From an uncultured Steroidobacter sp. (lineage in GTDB: Bacteria > Pseudomonadota > Gammaproteobacteria > Steroidobacterales > Steroidobacteraceae), in assembly GCF_937958065.1 (NCBI RefSeq), contig NZ_CALFXI010000001.1, forward strand, positions 39,801 to 103,800: 64,000 nucleotides of DNA. Reading direction: 5' to 3'. Of this stretch, positions 38,611-49,076 are shown piece by piece (the stretch's first letter is position 1; every line of letters begins with the position of its first letter). A program made the translations under genes and the position numbers. The notes under the pieces are model-generated. The model did not search any database. It was not told the origin of the DNA and saw only the letters and a list, made by a program, of their open reading frames with translations.

Positions 38611-38934
38611 TTACACGCTGAAGCTTTCGCCGCAACCGCACTCGCCTTTCGCCTTCGGATTGCGGAAGCGGAACGCCTCGTTCAGGCCCTGCTTCACGAA
38701 ATCCACCTCGGTGCCGTTGATGTAGTCCAGGCTGTCGCGGTCGACGATGACCTTGACCCCGTGGTCCTCGAACACCACGTCGTTGGAGCCAATGTCATCG
38801 GCATAGTTCACCACGTAGGCGAACCCGGAACAGCCGGTCTTCTTGACCGCCAGGCGCAGGCCGAGGCCATGGCCCCTGCGTGTAAGGAAAGACTGGACAC
38901 GATCGGCAGCGGCGGGAGTCAGTGAGATGCTCAT
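38611..38934 (-). CDS. iscA: A-type iron–sulfur carrier (IscA/ErpA family)
   Basis: 107 residues, the family's usual length. The three cluster-binding cysteines are present: KKTGCSGFAY and the C-terminal GECGCGESF. It delivers clusters to apoproteins. A TTG further upstream (38973) would add 13 residues; the ATG at 38934 matches the family start (MSISLTPAAADRV). It lies near iscS and the IscU-like gene, but hscAB and fdx are not present here. Confidence 0.93.
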   Translation of the reverse strand: MSISLTPAAADRVQSFLTRRGHGLGLRLAVKKTGCSGFAYVVNYADDIGSNDVVFEDHGVKVIVDRDSLDYINGTEVDFVKQGLNEAFRFRNPKAKGECGCGESFSV

Positions 38935-39022
38935 AGCGTGTACAAGCGTGATGGCGACAGCCTGCTGAATCAAGTGCGAAGGTCATGCCAAATTGGCCGA
39001 CCCATATTCCATACGGACGTGA

Positions 39023-39403
39023 TTATGGAATAAGCCGGGCCCAGGCTTCACCCAGGGCATGCACGGCGTCTTCGAGAATGAGAAGCCGGCCACGTTTTTC
39101 CAGCGGAAACTGCAGCGCCCGGTCGGCATCGCGCCAGCGCCAGGCGCGCAACTGCTCGCGAGTGAGCCCCACCAGCCGCTCGCTGAGCCAGGACCCGGCC
39201 GCAATGCAATGCGGACAGCCGTACGCCTCGAAGCGCACCGCTTCGAGTCGATCGTCGGCGATACGCGCACTGAGAACGAACATCGTGCCCTGAGCGACAC
39301 TGCCCGCCGTGCCTCGGATGACGCCCTCGCCCGCTTCGAAGTGGCCGCCGTTGCGCGGCCGCTCGAAGTGATCGACGACCGTCGGGGAATATTCAGGTTC
39401 CAT
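39023..39403 (-). CDS. divergent IscU/NifU-N-like scaffold lacking two of the three ligand cysteines
   Basis: 126 residues with the IscU fold signature (EYSPTVVDHFERPRNGG; RFEAYGCPHCIAAGSWLSER; LEDAVHALGEA). Canonical IscU has three cysteines. Here the first position reads GTAGSVAQGT with no Cys, the second is kept (Cys63, plus an extra Cys66, giving CPHC), and the third position is in the Cys-free RGRLLILEDAV. It overlaps iscS by 11 bases. A similar degenerate protein next to iscS is recalled from Xanthomonadales. Whether it still assembles clusters or only regulates IscS is unknown. Confidence 0.8.
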   Translation of the reverse strand: MEPEYSPTVVDHFERPRNGGHFEAGEGVIRGTAGSVAQGTMFVLSARIADDRLEAVRFEAYGCPHCIAAGSWLSERLVGLTREQLRAWRWRDADRALQFPLEKRGRLLILEDAVHALGEAWARLIP

Positions 39404-40562
39404 GCGGCGCCAGGGCGCGCAAGCGCGCGACCTCTCGGTTCACGATGGCGATGGCACGATCGACATCGTCCTCGGTCGTGAAGCGGCCCAGGCTGAAACG
39501 GATCGAGCTTTGCGCCAGCTGATCGCTCCGGCCCAACGCGCGCAGCACATACGACGCCTCGTCCGATCCGGACGCACAGGCCGAGCCCGACGACACCGCC
39601 AGCTCACGCAGCCCGAAGCGCAGGCTCTCGCCTTCGACGTTGTGGAAACAAACGTTCAACACGCCGGCGACTCGTTCGGTCGGATGGCCATTCAGCTCGA
39701 CACCGCCGATGGCGCAGAGCCCTCGCCACAGCCGCTCGCGCAGCGCTGTAATTCGCGCCACGTCCGCTTCGCGCTCCCGTTCACCCACTTCGAACGCCAG
39801 GCCCATGCCGACGATCTGATGGGTCGGCAAGGTGCCCGAGCGCAGCCCGGTTTCCTGTCCACCGCCATACGACAACGGCCGCAATCCCAACGGCGGCCGA
39901 CGACGGACATAGAGCACACCGATGCCCTTCGGACCGTAAGCCTTGTGCGCGGTAAGCGACAACAGATCGATGTTCATCGCCTCGACATTGAGCGGCAATT
40001 TGCCAGCGCTCTGCGCGGCGTCGACGTGGAACGCAACGCCGCGTTCGCGACAGATCGCGCCCATGGCGGCCACGTCCTGAATCACGCCCGTCTCGTTGTT
40101 CACGTGCATGAGCGAAACCAGCTGCGTGTCCGGCCGCAATGCTTCGCGGACCTGCTCGGGCCGCACGATGCCGTCGGCACCGGGCTTCAACCAGGTGACG
40201 TCGAAGCCTTCCTTCTCGAGCTGCTTGAATGCGTCGAGCACGGCTTTGTGCTCGGTGCGCGAAGTGATCAGGTGACGACCGCGATCCGCATGAAACCGCG
40301 CCACGCCCAGAATCGCGAGGTTGTCCGACTCCGTCGCGCCGGACGTCCAGATGATGCACTCCGGACGCGCGCCGATCGCTGCAGCCACCTGCTGGCGCGC
40401 CTTTTCGATCATGGCGCGGGCGCGCGTACCGAACGTATGCCCCGACGAAGGATTGCCGTGCGCCCCGTCCGGGCGCAGACAGTCGATCATGACCTCGGCA
40501 ACCCGAGGATCGACGGGCGTCGTGGCCGCATAGTCCAGATAAATGGTCTTTGCTGCAGTCAT
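39393..40562 (-). CDS. iscS: cysteine desulfurase IscS
   Basis: 389 residues of PLP enzyme. PLP lysine Lys207 in SLTAHKAYGPKG, Asp181 and His105 at the cofactor site, and the mobile persulfide Cys329 in SSGSACASG are present. It supplies sulfur for iron–sulfur clusters and tRNA thiolation. The ATG overlaps the trmJ stop by 4 bases and the 3' end overlaps the IscU-like gene. Confidence 0.96.
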   Translation of the reverse strand: MTAAKTIYLDYAATTPVDPRVAEVMIDCLRPDGAHGNPSSGHTFGTRARAMIEKARQQVAAAIGARPECIIWTSGATESDNLAILGVARFHADRGRHLITSRTEHKAVLDAFKQLEKEGFDVTWLKPGADGIVRPEQVREALRPDTQLVSLMHVNNETGVIQDVAAMGAICRERGVAFHVDAAQSAGKLPLNVEAMNIDLLSLTAHKAYGPKGIGVLYVRRRPPLGLRPLSYGGGQETGLRSGTLPTHQIVGMGLAFEVGEREREADVARITALRERLWRGLCAIGGVELNGHPTERVAGVLNVCFHNVEGESLRFGLRELAVSSGSACASGSDEASYVLRALGRSDQLAQSSIRFSLGRFTTEDDVDRAIAIVNREVARLRALAPHGT

Positions 40563-41293
40563 GAGGAGACGGTCTTGCCGGCGGTGCGCCGGCGCGATTG
40601 CACGGCAGTCAGAACGCCGCGAAGAATGTTCATTTCGTTCTGGTCGAGCCGCGCACGGTTGAACAAGCGACGGATCCGCGCCATCAGATGGCCACCGCCG
40701 GTGCGATCACGAAAGTCGATCTCTTCCAGCACACGCTCGAAGTGCTCATAAAACAGCTCCATCTCGCGGGCCGTCGCAAACGGAACATCGGGCGGCGGCG
40801 GCGCTGGCGCGCCGGCGCGCGTCGCCAGCATGATCTCGTATGCAATCACCTGAACGGCCATCGCGAGATTCAACGATGCGTAGTCACCCGCCGTGGGAAT
40901 GGTCACCAGCCGCTGACAGCGCGACAGCTCGACATTGAGCAGACCGTACTTCTCCGAGCCGAACACGATGGCGACATTGCCGACCTGTGCGGCTTCGGCC
41001 ACCAGCTGCCCGCACTCGCGGGGCTCGACCAGATCGAAGCTCAGATGCCGCTTGCGGGCGCTGGTTCCCACGACGAAGCCGCAGTCGGCGATGGCGTCGT
41101 CGAATTCCTCATGCACCCGTGCCGCATCCAGCACGTCGTCCGCACCCGACGCGCGCGCGGTTGCCTCCGCATGAGGGAAAGCCTTAGGCCGCACCAGGTG
41201 CAGCTCGTTCAGCCCCATGTTTTTCATGGCGCGCGCCACCGCGCCAATGTTGCCGGGGTGGTTGGGATCGACCAGGACGACACGAATGCTCAT
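40559..41293 (-). CDS. trmJ: tRNA (cytidine/uridine-32-2'-O)-methyltransferase TrmJ
   Basis: 244 residues of SPOUT methyltransferase. DPNHPGNIGAVARAMKNMGL is motif 1; IVFGSEKYGLLNVELSRC and IPTAGDYASLNLAMAVQVIA form the SAM-binding knot. It usually precedes the isc genes in gammaproteobacteria, as here. It is divergent from suhB. Confidence 0.95.
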   Translation of the reverse strand: MSIRVVLVDPNHPGNIGAVARAMKNMGLNELHLVRPKAFPHAEATARASGADDVLDAARVHEEFDDAIADCGFVVGTSARKRHLSFDLVEPRECGQLVAEAAQVGNVAIVFGSEKYGLLNVELSRCQRLVTIPTAGDYASLNLAMAVQVIAYEIMLATRAGAPAPPPPDVPFATAREMELFYEHFERVLEEIDFRDRTGGGHLMARIRRLFNRARLDQNEMNILRGVLTAVQSRRRTAGKTVSS

Positions 41294-41412
41294 CGTAATG
41301 CGCTATTCTAGCGCCCCTTCGGACGGCCCGCCGCCGTCATGCTCTTTACCATCTCCTGCCCCACCCTGGTCCGTCGCGGATCGGGGGCTATCTTCGTCGA
41401 GGTCGTCTCTCC

Positions 41413-42216
41413 ATGCAGCCTTTGCTCAATATCGCCGTCCGTGCCGCCCGTCGTGCCGGTGAAGTCATCGTCCGTGGCATGAACCGCGTGCACCGCCTCG
41501 ATATCCGCCAGAAGGGGCAGAACGATTTCGTCTCGGAGATCGACACCCAGGCCGAGATGGAAATCATCGATACCGTGCGCAAGAGCTACCCGGACCACGC
41601 CTTCCTCGCCGAGGAAAGCGGCTCACACGGCGGCTCGATCGACAGCGAGTTCGTGTGGATCATCGATCCGCTCGACGGCACCACCAATTATCTGCATGGC
41701 TTTCCGCAATTCGCCGTCTCCATCGGCGTGCAGCGTCGTGGGCGCATGGAACACGCGGTCGTATACGACCCGCTGCGACAGGAGCTGTTCACGGCGTCGC
41801 GAGGTGAAGGTGCGCAGCTCGATGGGCGCCGCATTCGAGTCAGCCCGCACGTGGGACTGGATCGGGCGCTGATCGGCACGGGGTTTCCTTATCGCACCAA
41901 TCTGCATTGGCTCGACAACTACATGGCCATGTTCAAGGCAGTGACCCAGGCGACCGCCGGCATTCGCCGTCCGGGCGCTGCGGCGCTGGATCTCGCTTAT
42001 GTGGCGGCGGGCAGGCTCGATGCGTTTTGGGAGTTCGGCCTGTCGCCGTGGGATACAGCGGCCGGCTCGCTGTTGATCACTGAAGCGGGTGGACTGGTGA
42101 GCTCGCTGCAGGGAACGGAATACAAACAAGGCGGAAACATTCTCGCCGGCACGCCGAAGGTGCATGCGCCGCTGCTGGAACTGCTCGCTCCGCACGTGCC
42201 CGCTGAGCTGACCTGA
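41413..42216 (+). CDS. suhB: inositol-1-monophosphatase SuhB
   Basis: 267 residues. The metal-dependent phosphatase motifs are present: LAEESG, WIIDPLDGTTNYLHGFP and SPWDTAAGSLLITEAGG. In E. coli SuhB also joins the rRNA antitermination complex. The place divergent from trmJ is conserved in gammaproteobacteria. Confidence 0.96.
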   Translation: MQPLLNIAVRAARRAGEVIVRGMNRVHRLDIRQKGQNDFVSEIDTQAEMEIIDTVRKSYPDHAFLAEESGSHGGSIDSEFVWIIDPLDGTTNYLHGFPQFAVSIGVQRRGRMEHAVVYDPLRQELFTASRGEGAQLDGRRIRVSPHVGLDRALIGTGFPYRTNLHWLDNYMAMFKAVTQATAGIRRPGAAALDLAYVAAGRLDAFWEFGLSPWDTAAGSLLITEAGGLVSSLQGTEYKQGGNILAGTPKVHAPLLELLAPHVPAELT

Positions 42217-42235
42217 GCGCTGCTGGATCCCACAC

Positions 42236-42261
42236 CGTTCCTCCCCCTTCGGGGAGGAACG
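42236..42261. terminator. bidirectional terminator between suhB and permease gene
   Basis: Perfect 11-bp stem (CGTTCCTCCCC / GGGGAGGAACG) with a 4-base loop (CTTC, alternatively read as a cUUCGg tetraloop with the pairing slipped by one base), between the ends of two convergent genes. Strong stem; no long T run. Confidence 0.75.
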
Positions 42262-42289
42262 ACTCAACTCTTCAGCCCGGCTAGCGCCG

Positions 42290-43825
42290 TCAGTCCTGAA
42301 CCGGCGCGGGCTGCTTGGTGGTGCCGTTGCCAGAACCATTCTGGCCCAGCGGGCTCTTGCCGTAGCCGTACAGCGCGTACACCAGCAGGCCCACGCCTGC
42401 CCACGCGAAGAACGTCACCTGCGTGCGCAGCGGCAGCGAGAACATCAGGAACGCGCAACCCGCCATCGCCAGCGGCGCGACGATCCACACGCCCGGAGCG
42501 CGGAATGGACGATGACGATCCGGGTCGCGCTTACGCAGAATCATCACACCGGCCGCAACCGTGAGGAACGCGAACAACGTGCCGCTGTTCGAAAGATCGG
42601 CGAGCACGCCGACCGGGAAGAAGGCCGCGAACACCGTCACCGCCAGGCCCGTGACGATCGTCACCACGTGCGGCGTATGGAACTTCGGATGAATGCGCGT
42701 GAGCGCCTCGTTGAACGGCAATAGCTTGTCTCGCGCCATCGAGAAGAAGATGCGCGTCTGGCCGAACAACATCATCAGGATCACCGACGGCAGCGCCAGG
42801 AACGCCGCCAGGCCGATCAGCTTCGACACCGTCGCCCAGCCGATCTGATCGAGCACGTGCGCGAGCGGCTCGCCGCTGCACACCAGTTTGGAGCTGTTCT
42901 CCGGCTCACGGCAGGCGACCGCGAGGTCCGCGCTGCCCGGCTCGTAAGCGAGCTGAGTGGTCGGATCGATCACCGGCTGCGCGCCGATCGAGCCCACCGC
43001 GCCGGCGGCGACCAGCACGTAGAAGATCGTGCAGATCACCAGGCTGCCGATCAGGCCGATGGGCATGTTGCGCTGAGGATTCTTGGTCTCTTCGGCTGCG
43101 GTCGACACCGCATCGAAGCCGACGTAAGCGAAGAAGATGGAGGCCGCGGCACCGGCGATGCCCATGCCGGAAATCTGGCCGAGGAAACCGTTCGGGGAGA
43201 ACGGCTCGAAGTTGTCCATGTTCATCACCGGCACCGCCAGGATGACGAACAGCGTCAGCGCGACCACCTTGATGCCGACCAGAATCGCGTTCACGGTCGC
43301 GCTCTCGCGCGTGCCGAGCACCAGCAGACCGGTCACGAGCAATGCGATGAAGGCCGCCGGCACGTTCATGATGCCGCCTACGTGCATGCCGCTGGTGAAT
43401 GCCGAAGGCAGGTCTATGTCGAAGGATCGTTCCACCAGGCCGACGAAATAATTCGACCAGCCCACCGATACCGCGCTCGCCGCGACGGCGTATTCGAGGA
43501 TCAGCGCCCAGCCCACCATCCATGCGACCACTTCGCCGAGCACCGCATACGAGTACGTGTAGGCGGAGCCCGAGACGGGCACCATGGCCGCCAGCTCCGC
43601 ATAACAAAGCGCCGTGACCGCGCAGACGAAGCCCGCGATCACGAACGACATCATCATGCCCGGGCCGGCCTTTTGTGCGGCTTCGGCGGTGAGCACGAAG
43701 ATACCGGTGCCGATCACGGCGCCGATGCCGAGCATGGTCAGCTGGAACGCGCCCAGCGTGCGCGTCAGCGATTTCTTCTCGGCGCTCTCGAGGATCTGCG
43801 CGAGAGGTTTGATACGCCAATTCAT
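42290..43825 (-). CDS. APC-superfamily cationic amino-acid permease
   Basis: 511 residues with about 12–14 transmembrane helices. GIGAVIGTGIFVLTAEAAQK and AYVGFDAVSTAAEETKNPQR are signatures of the CAT-type amino-acid transporters. The start at 43825 (MNWRIKPLAQILESAEKKSL) has a GAGGAA ribosome-binding site; the frame extends 21 codons further without one. The substrate is likely an amino acid; which one cannot be told. Confidence 0.92.
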   Translation of the reverse strand: MNWRIKPLAQILESAEKKSLTRTLGAFQLTMLGIGAVIGTGIFVLTAEAAQKAGPGMMMSFVIAGFVCAVTALCYAELAAMVPVSGSAYTYSYAVLGEVVAWMVGWALILEYAVAASAVSVGWSNYFVGLVERSFDIDLPSAFTSGMHVGGIMNVPAAFIALLVTGLLVLGTRESATVNAILVGIKVVALTLFVILAVPVMNMDNFEPFSPNGFLGQISGMGIAGAAASIFFAYVGFDAVSTAAEETKNPQRNMPIGLIGSLVICTIFYVLVAAGAVGSIGAQPVIDPTTQLAYEPGSADLAVACREPENSSKLVCSGEPLAHVLDQIGWATVSKLIGLAAFLALPSVILMMLFGQTRIFFSMARDKLLPFNEALTRIHPKFHTPHVVTIVTGLAVTVFAAFFPVGVLADLSNSGTLFAFLTVAAGVMILRKRDPDRHRPFRAPGVWIVAPLAMAGCAFLMFSLPLRTQVTFFAWAGVGLLVYALYGYGKSPLGQNGSGNGTTKQPAPVQD

Positions 43826-44087
43826 TATGTCGGTTTCCTCGGGGCTGTCATGCCAGTGTTGGACCGGAATCGGGTGGAACGCGTTCATCGCGTCCCGTGG
43901 CGTCGGGCGAGCGGATCATAGGCGCATCCGGCAGCCGACGTCACCCGACCTAGGGTAGGAACTCGCCAGAAATCCATATCGCACCAGGGTGGGCCGCGGC
44001 GGCATTCCCCGGCACCACAACGGGGACAATATCTGTACAGTCGCGGCCAATCCGCTTTTCTTCGAGACCACGAGGCCGCTGGCCACC

Positions 44088-44399
44088 ATGAACGATGTCT
44101 TGCTCGTAATGTTCGGAATCACCGTGACGCCGTGGAAGCTCATCGGCTACACCGGTGTATTCCTGTTCGCCGGCCGCTGGTTCGTGCAGCTGGCCGCCTC
44201 CAAGGCCTCCGGCAAGCCGGTAATGCCCACCCTGTTCTGGTACATGAGCGCCCTCGGCAGCGTGCTGCTGCTCGCCTACTTCGTGTTCGGCAAGAACGAC
44301 TCGGTGGGCGTCATGTCGAACCTGTTCCCGCTGTTCGTCGCGCTCTACAACCTGTATCTGGATGCCAAGAACAGGAAGCGGCTCGCGGCGCTCGGCTAG
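44088..44399 (+). CDS. lipid-A-disaccharide synthase N-terminal-like (LAB_N) membrane protein
   Basis: 103 residues with three transmembrane helices. WKLIGYTGVFLFAGRWFVQL and PTLFWYMSALGSVLLLAYF are typical of the LAB_N domain, found alone or fused to glycosyltransferases and thought to act with lipid-linked sugar transfer. The frame continues 33 codons upstream, but the hydrophobic domain begins after the ATG at 44088. Only 3 bases separate its stop from the convergent terC stop. Confidence 0.82.
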   Translation: MNDVLLVMFGITVTPWKLIGYTGVFLFAGRWFVQLAASKASGKPVMPTLFWYMSALGSVLLLAYFVFGKNDSVGVMSNLFPLFVALYNLYLDAKNRKRLAALG

Positions 44400-44402
44400 C
44401 CG

Positions 44403-45155
<753 letters not shown>

Positions 45156-45187
45156 AATACGAACCTCATGGGAGCAGAATCACGGTT

Positions 45188-46162
45188 TCAATCGTTGCGC
45201 AGATCCGGCGCGCTCGCAGCTTCGCGTCGCGACACCCACAGCGACGCGACGATGCCGATCGCCAGGAAGCCGACGATCACGCCCAGCGAGATGGCGTGCG
45301 GAATCTCCAGGTGATGATGCAGCATCATCTTCACGCCGACGAAGCCCAGGATGAAGATCAGGCTGAACTTGATGTACTTGAACATCATCATCAGGCCGGC
45401 GATCGCGAAATACAGCGAGCGCAGGCCGAGGATGGCGAACGCGTTCGAGGTGAACACGATGAACGGCTCCTGGGTCACCGCGAAGATCGCGGGAATGGAG
45501 TCGACCGCGAACACCACGTCGGCGAAATCGACCAGCAGCAGGGTGACGAACAGCGGGGTGGCGGCCCGGGCGCCATCGACCACGGTGAAGAAGCGCTCGC
45601 CGTCGAGCTTGTCGGTGACCGGATAGACCCGGCGCGCCAGCCGCACCAGTACGCTCTTGCCCGGATCGAACTCCTCTTCCTCGCTCTTGAGCATGCGCGC
45701 CGCCGAGAGCAGCAGAATCGCGCCGAACACATAGAACATCCAGTCGAACGCATGGATCAGCGCCGCGCCCGCCGCGATCATCGCACCGCGCAGCACGATC
45801 GCGCCGACGATGCCCCAGAACAGCACGCGATACTGGAACTGCGCGGGAATCTTCATGTACGTGAAGATGATCGCGATCACGAAGATGTTGTCGACCGACA
45901 GCGACCACTCGAGCAGATAGCCGGTGATGTATTGAATCGCCGCTTCGCTGCCGCCGGGCGCATCGGCCGAGACGCGCCAGCCGAACCAGTGATGCTCGTA
46001 GACGCCGTACACCAGCGCGGCGAAGCAAAGGGCCACCAGGATCCAGACGACCGTCCAACCGAGCGCCTGGCGGACGCTCATCTCCCTGGACTCCCGATGC
46101 AATACCACCAGATCCAGCGCCAGCACGCCGAGATACAGGAGGAAGAAAATGATCCAGACCAT
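45188..46162 (-). CDS. alx: TerC/Alx family manganese-exporter-like membrane protein
   Basis: 324 residues. EWSLSVDNIFVIAIIFTYMK and LLVDFADVVFAVDSIPAIFA are the two acidic TerC/Alx motifs; the length and MVWIIFFLLYLGVLALDLVV start fit Alx. E. coli Alx exports manganese and is controlled by a yybP-ykoY riboswitch. Here only 47 bases separate it from the secF stop, so such a leader is not present. Confidence 0.9.
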   Translation of the reverse strand: MVWIIFFLLYLGVLALDLVVLHRESREMSVRQALGWTVVWILVALCFAALVYGVYEHHWFGWRVSADAPGGSEAAIQYITGYLLEWSLSVDNIFVIAIIFTYMKIPAQFQYRVLFWGIVGAIVLRGAMIAAGAALIHAFDWMFYVFGAILLLSAARMLKSEEEEFDPGKSVLVRLARRVYPVTDKLDGERFFTVVDGARAATPLFVTLLLVDFADVVFAVDSIPAIFAVTQEPFIVFTSNAFAILGLRSLYFAIAGLMMMFKYIKFSLIFILGFVGVKMMLHHHLEIPHAISLGVIVGFLAIGIVASLWVSRREAASAPDLRND

Positions 46163-46209
46163 CCAGGGGTCCGCCGTGGTGCCTGAGGCTCAGGGAGTCA
46201 GTGCAACGC

Positions 46210-47145
46210 TCAAGGCAGGGCGTCCAGTTCCGGATCGTCTTTTTTGACCGTCAACAGGTCCTGTGCTTTGACTCCCATGTCCAGCGCCAGCGAGCCTGCC
46301 ACGAAGATGGAGGAATACGTGCCGACCACCACGCCGACGATGATGGCGATGGAGAAGCCCTGCAGACTCTCGCCGGCGAAGGCGTACAGCGATACCACCA
46401 CGAACAGCACCGAGAAGCTGGTCATCACCGTACGCGACAACGTCTGATTGAGCGCGGTATTCAGGACCTGAGTCGGCGTGACCTTGCGCATCTCGCGGAA
46501 CACTTCGCGGACGCGGTCGAACACCACGACGGTGTCGTTGATCGAGTAGCCGATCACCGCCAGCACCGCGGCCAGTACCGACAGGTCGAAAGTAAGCTGA
46601 GTCGCGGAGAAGAAACCGAGAATGACGATCGGATCGTGCAAGGCCGCCAGCACGGTTCCGGCCGCCATTTTCTTCTCGAAGCGCACGCCGACGTAAATCA
46701 GGATGCCGATGAAGGTGAACAGGATCGCCAGGCCGCCCTGCTCGGTGAGGTCTTCGCCCACCTGCGGCCCCACCACTTCGGTGCGTCGTACCTGCACTCC
46801 CGGGTCGACCTCGCCCAGTGCCGCGGCCACGCGCCGGCTGACTTCGTTCACGTCCTCGTTCGGTCCCGGCATCACGCGCACCGCCAGATCGCGCGAGCTG
46901 CCGAACGCTTGCACCTGCGCCTCCGCAAAGCCCGCTTCATCCAGCGCCTGGCGAGCGCGGTCGACGTTCGCGGCCCCCGGATAGCTCACCTCGACGACCA
47001 CACCGCCGGTGAAGTCGATGCCGAAGTTCAGCCCGCGCGTGCCGAGCAGCACGAACGAGCCGATCATCAGAATGGCGGAGATCACATACGCGATGCGCCG
47101 CTTGCCCATGAAATCGAAGTTCGGAGTTCGGCGGAAAAATTCCAT
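46210..47145 (-). CDS. secF: protein translocase subunit SecF
   Basis: 311 residues, six transmembrane helices and a periplasmic domain. FGIDFTGGVVVEVSYP and YSINDTVVVFDRVRE are SecF signatures. It works with SecD in proton-driven late steps of Sec export. It follows secD on the same strand with 34 bases between them. Confidence 0.97.
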   Translation of the reverse strand: MEFFRRTPNFDFMGKRRIAYVISAILMIGSFVLLGTRGLNFGIDFTGGVVVEVSYPGAANVDRARQALDEAGFAEAQVQAFGSSRDLAVRVMPGPNEDVNEVSRRVAAALGEVDPGVQVRRTEVVGPQVGEDLTEQGGLAILFTFIGILIYVGVRFEKKMAAGTVLAALHDPIVILGFFSATQLTFDLSVLAAVLAVIGYSINDTVVVFDRVREVFREMRKVTPTQVLNTALNQTLSRTVMTSFSVLFVVVSLYAFAGESLQGFSIAIIVGVVVGTYSSIFVAGSLALDMGVKAQDLLTVKKDDPELDALP

Positions 47146-47179
47146 CTGACTTGCTCGGTGCGGCGTGCGCGAGTTGAAG

Positions 47180-49042
47180 TTATACGGGCAACGTAGCGAG
47201 GCGGCGGCGGCCCCAGATCAGGTCGATCAGGACGCGGCTGCAGACCACGGCCGTGAACAGCGAGGTCCCGATGCCCAGCACCAGAGTCACCGCGAAACCC
47301 TTGATGGGACCGGTGCCGAAGGCGAACAGCGCGATGCCCGCGATGAGCGTCGTGACGTTCGAGTCGGCAATCGCCGAGAACGCCTTGTCGAACCCGGCGC
47401 TGATCGCAGCCTGTGGCGAATTGCCGTTGCGCAGTTCTTCGCGAATGCGCTCGTAGATGAGCACGTTCGCGTCCGCCGCCATGCCGATGGTAAGCACCAC
47501 ACCGGCGATGCCAGGTAACGATAGCGATGCCTGCAGCAGCGACATCAGCGCCACCAGCAGCACCACGTTCATCACCAGGACGAGGTTGGCGACCATGCCG
47601 AACGCACGGTAATAGACGGCGAGAAAGATGAAGGTCAGCACGGCACCGATGGCGAGCGCCATCATGCCGCGATTGATGTTGTCCTGGCCCAGGCTCGGGC
47701 CGATGGAGCGCTGCTCGACGATGGTCTGCGGCGCCGCCAGCGCGCCGGAGCGCAGCAGCAATGCCAGATCGTGCGCCTCGGCCGACTGCAGTCCGGTGAT
47801 GCGGAAGCGCGACGACAGCACGCTTTGGATGGTCGCGGCGCTGATGACGCGCTCTTCCACGCAGGTCGCCCCGGAGCGGGTGCCCTTGCACTGCTCGCCT
47901 TCGGCCAGGTGCTTGGTTTCGATGTAGACGACCGCCATGCGACGTCCGACGTTATCGCGAGTCGCCTTGAGCATCTCCTGCCCGCCACGCGCATCGAGCG
48001 TCACGTTGACCTCGGGCGCGCCTTCGGAGAAGCCGGAAGTGGCGTCGGTGAGCTGTTCGCCGGTGGCGATGATGTCACGCTTCAGCAGCAGCGGACGGCC
48101 GTCCTGGTCGTGATACAACTTGGAGCCGATCGGCACGCGCCGGGTGCTTTCGGCTTCGTACGGATTGTTGTTCTCATCCACCAGTCGAAACTCGACGGTC
48201 GCGGTAGCGCCCAGCACGCGCACCGCCTGATTCGGATCGCTCACACCGGGCAGCTGCACGACGATGCGATCGGTGCCCTGGCGCGCGACGATGGGCTCGG
48301 AGACGCCCAGTTCATTGACGCGATTGCGCAGCGTAGTGATGTTCTGCTCGATGGCGAAGTCCTGGCGCTGCTTCAACCGTTCCGGCGTGTATGCGACGGT
48401 GAGCACCGTGGCCGGCTCGCTGTTGGCGGTCTCGCTCTGGCTGATGGTGATGCCAGGATCGTTGGCCTGGATCTTGTCGCGGGCGGCCCGGGCATCCGCA
48501 CCGGGACGCAATGTCACCTTGACCGTTCCACCTTCCTTCACCACCTGGGAATACGGAATGCGCGCGTCTCGCAGTTGTGCGCGGATGTCCTGCGCCATCC
48601 GTTCGATGGCCTGGTCGACCGCACCCTGCACATCCACCTGATACATGAAGTGGACGCCGCCGCGCAGGTCCAAGCCCAGCGCCATTGGCTTCAGACCGAG
48701 CCACCGCAGCACTCCCGGCGTGCGCGGCACGTCGGTCAGCGCGACCACATAATCGCCGGGCGCTTCGGCCTGGATGATGTCGCGCGCCTTGATCTGCTCG
48801 TCGACGTGAGCGAACCGCAGCACCACCCGGCCTTCTTCGATGTAGGCACTGGCAGGAACGACCTGCTTGCTTTCGAGAATGCCGCGCACGCGGCCCAGAC
48901 CGGCTTCATCGATGGGCGCGCGGTCGTCGCGCGCCAGCTGGATTGCCGGATCCTCTCCGAACACATTGGGCAGCGCCAGCAGCAAGCCGATGACCATCGT
49001 CACGGCCACGAGCCAATATCGCCAGGTCGGTATCTTGTACAT
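47180..49042 (-). CDS. secD: protein translocase subunit SecD
   Basis: 620 residues. The N-terminal helix, GLDLRGGVHFMYQVDV, the periplasmic P1 domain, and the C-terminal GMAADANVLIYERIREELRN are conserved SecD features. It is the middle gene of yajC–secD–secF. Confidence 0.97.
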   Translation of the reverse strand: MYKIPTWRYWLVAVTMVIGLLLALPNVFGEDPAIQLARDDRAPIDEAGLGRVRGILESKQVVPASAYIEEGRVVLRFAHVDEQIKARDIIQAEAPGDYVVALTDVPRTPGVLRWLGLKPMALGLDLRGGVHFMYQVDVQGAVDQAIERMAQDIRAQLRDARIPYSQVVKEGGTVKVTLRPGADARAARDKIQANDPGITISQSETANSEPATVLTVAYTPERLKQRQDFAIEQNITTLRNRVNELGVSEPIVARQGTDRIVVQLPGVSDPNQAVRVLGATATVEFRLVDENNNPYEAESTRRVPIGSKLYHDQDGRPLLLKRDIIATGEQLTDATSGFSEGAPEVNVTLDARGGQEMLKATRDNVGRRMAVVYIETKHLAEGEQCKGTRSGATCVEERVISAATIQSVLSSRFRITGLQSAEAHDLALLLRSGALAAPQTIVEQRSIGPSLGQDNINRGMMALAIGAVLTFIFLAVYYRAFGMVANLVLVMNVVLLVALMSLLQASLSLPGIAGVVLTIGMAADANVLIYERIREELRNGNSPQAAISAGFDKAFSAIADSNVTTLIAGIALFAFGTGPIKGFAVTLVLGIGTSLFTAVVCSRVLIDLIWGRRRLATLPV

Positions 49043-49076
49043 GCGATGGATCGACGATTACGCGTGCGAGGTGGTT

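Noticed and set aside
46163..46209. yybP-ykoY riboswitch before the Alx-like gene
   Set aside because: The gap to the secF stop is only 47 bases, too short for the leader.
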